Origin: Bradyrhizobium sp. AZCC 2176
Lineage (GTDB): Bacteria > Pseudomonadota > Alphaproteobacteria > Rhizobiales > Xanthobacteraceae
Length of the DNA stretch: 64,000 bases
Direction of reading: 5' to 3'
Assembly (NCBI RefSeq): GCF_036924645.1
Contig: NZ_JAZHRX010000001.1
Location: 3,995,501-4,059,500 of the forward strand
In this document: positions 63,202 through 64,000 of the stretch, one piece after another
How the letters are laid out: the number at the start of each line of letters is the position of its first letter
How positions within the stretch are numbered: the first letter of the stretch is position 1
Notes under the pieces: model-generated
Database searches by the model: none
Told to the model about the DNA's origin: nothing
The model's input: only the letters and a program-made list of their open reading frames with translations
Made by a program: the position numbers and the translations under genes

Positions 63202-64000
63202 ATGACCCCGGCTGCGCCACGCCACGTCTCCGTTCTCGGCCGCGAGGCGGTCGCGATGCTCGCGCCCCGGGACGGCGGCATCTATGTCGACGCGACCTTC
63301 GGCGCCGGCGGCTACAGCCGCGCGATTCTCGCTGTCGCGGGAACCCGTGTCATCGGCATCGACCGTGACCGGTCAGCCATTGCCGGCGGGTTCGATCTGG
63401 TCGACCAATCGGCCGGCCGGCTGACCCTGGTCGAGGACCGATTCGCCAACCTTGCAGACGTCTGCGCGGCGCAAGGCGCGCCTGCGGTAGACGGCGTCGT
63501 GATGGACGTCGGCGTTTCCTCGATGCAGCTCGACCAGGCCGAACGCGGTTTCTCGTTCCGGCTCGGCGGTCCGCTCGACATGCGGATGGGCCATGACGGG
63601 CCGACCGCGGCAGATGTCGTGGCGAAGGCTTCCGAGGCCGATCTCGCCAACATCATCTATATTTTCGGCGAAGAGCGCCATTCCCGCGCCGTCGCGCGCG
63701 CCATCGTGGCGGCGCGGAAAGAGGCGCCAATCACGACGACGCAGGCGCTGGCCGATATCGTCGGCAAGGTGGTGCGCTCCAAGCCGAACGAGATTCATCC
63801 GGCGACGCGCACGTTCCAGGGCTTGCGAATCTTCGTCAACGCGGAACTCGACGAACTGCATCTGGCACTGGCGGCGGCGGAGCGGGTGCTCAAGCCCGGC
63901 GGGCGGCTGGTGGTCGTCTCGTTCCATTCGCTGGAAGACCGTATCGTCAAGGATTTCCTCAACGCGCGCGGCAAGACCGGCGGCGGATCGCGGCACTTGC
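63202..64000 (+). CDS. rsmH: 16S rRNA methyltransferase RsmH (partial)
   Basis: N4-methylation of C1402 in 16S rRNA. Cut off by the window end after ~266 codons. Family motifs: [26 protein letters not shown] (SAM loop), [64 protein letters not shown] at 63202 follows GGAGG by ~7 bases. First gene of the dcw cluster visible here. Confidence 0.95.
   Translation, partial: MTPAAPRHVSVLGREAVAMLAPRDGGIYVDATFGAGGYSRAILAVAGTRVIGIDRDRSAIAGGFDLVDQSAGRLTLVEDRFANLADVCAAQGAPAVDGVVMDVGVSSMQLDQAERGFSFRLGGPLDMRMGHDGPTAADVVAKASEADLANIIYIFGEERHSRAVARAIVAARKEAPITTTQALADIVGKVVRSKPNEIHPATRTFQGLRIFVNAELDELHLALAAAERVLKPGGRLVVVSFHSLEDRIVKDFLNARGKTGGGSRHL

Overview
The window reads as chromosomal DNA of a slow-growing rhizobial alphaproteobacterium, most likely Bradyrhizobium or a close relative in the Nitrobacteraceae. 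The grounds are high-GC coding bias, the rhizobial glycerol locus order glpR-glpD-glpSTPQUV, a TPP-controlled thiOSGEC operon, a PmtA/Psd lipid locus, an alpha-type RNase P RNA, and many short palindromic intergenic repeats (cores such as CGTCATTCCGGG/CCCGGAATGACG). This is inference from gene content; no species call is possible from the sequence alone.

Layout. 1-2.6 kb: small exported or hypothetical genes and the regulator glpR. 2.8-10.5 kb: a compact glycerol operon (dehydrogenase, two ATPases, two permeases, small membrane protein, binding protein) closed by a strong terminator. 10.7-15.3 kb: an Old Yellow Enzyme, an SPFH protein, about 1 kb of repeat-derived DNA and small conserved genes. 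15.3-20.3 kb: thiO-S-G-E-C on the minus strand behind a TPP riboswitch, interrupted by palindromic repeats. 20.4-27.8 kb: lytic transglycosylase, a frameshifted histidine kinase remnant, PRC-barrel proteins, dodecin, DUF4403, L,D-transpeptidase and a TAXI binding protein. 27.9-33.3 kb: a membrane-lipid neighbourhood (glycosyltransferase, PmtA, DUF962-like membrane protein, a membrane-anchored aminotransferase, Psd). 33.3-40.7 kb: Nudix, FecR-domain protein, DnaB-like ATPase, a divergent DUF2147 pair, a 31-residue membrane peptide, an extensin/LAS-peptidase-like lipoprotein and vapBC. 40.7-45 kb: a TetR-controlled molybdenum hydroxylase. 45.8-54 kb: a TonB siderophore receptor, a frameshifted TetR gene facing an EmrAB-type pump, and an ABC exporter. 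54-57 kb: transporters and a hydrolase. 57.1-58.8 kb: an IS1111-type IS110-family element with a long structured non-coding end. 58.9-64 kb: rnpB, a PAS protein, a DGPF/ECF42 pair, a peptidoglycan amidase and the start of rsmH (dcw cluster).

How genes work together. GlpR probably controls glycerol import (GlpSTPQUV) and oxidation (GlpD). The two Glp ATPases carry complementary defects that predict one working and one degenerate ATP site. Psd makes phosphatidylethanolamine, which PmtA methylates towards phosphatidylcholine. The thi operon makes both the thiazole (ThiO, ThiS, ThiG) and pyrimidine (ThiC) halves of thiamine and joins them (ThiE).

The strongest leads are the IS1111-like element, whose 3' non-coding end folds into nested perfect hairpins and may encode a guide (bridge/seek) RNA; the asymmetric GlpS/GlpT ATPase pair; twin palindromic operators between paralogous DUF2147 genes; a broken TetR gene beside its apparently intact operator; the start-codon overlap between psd and the divergent aminotransferase; and several short ORFs with good ribosome-binding sites.
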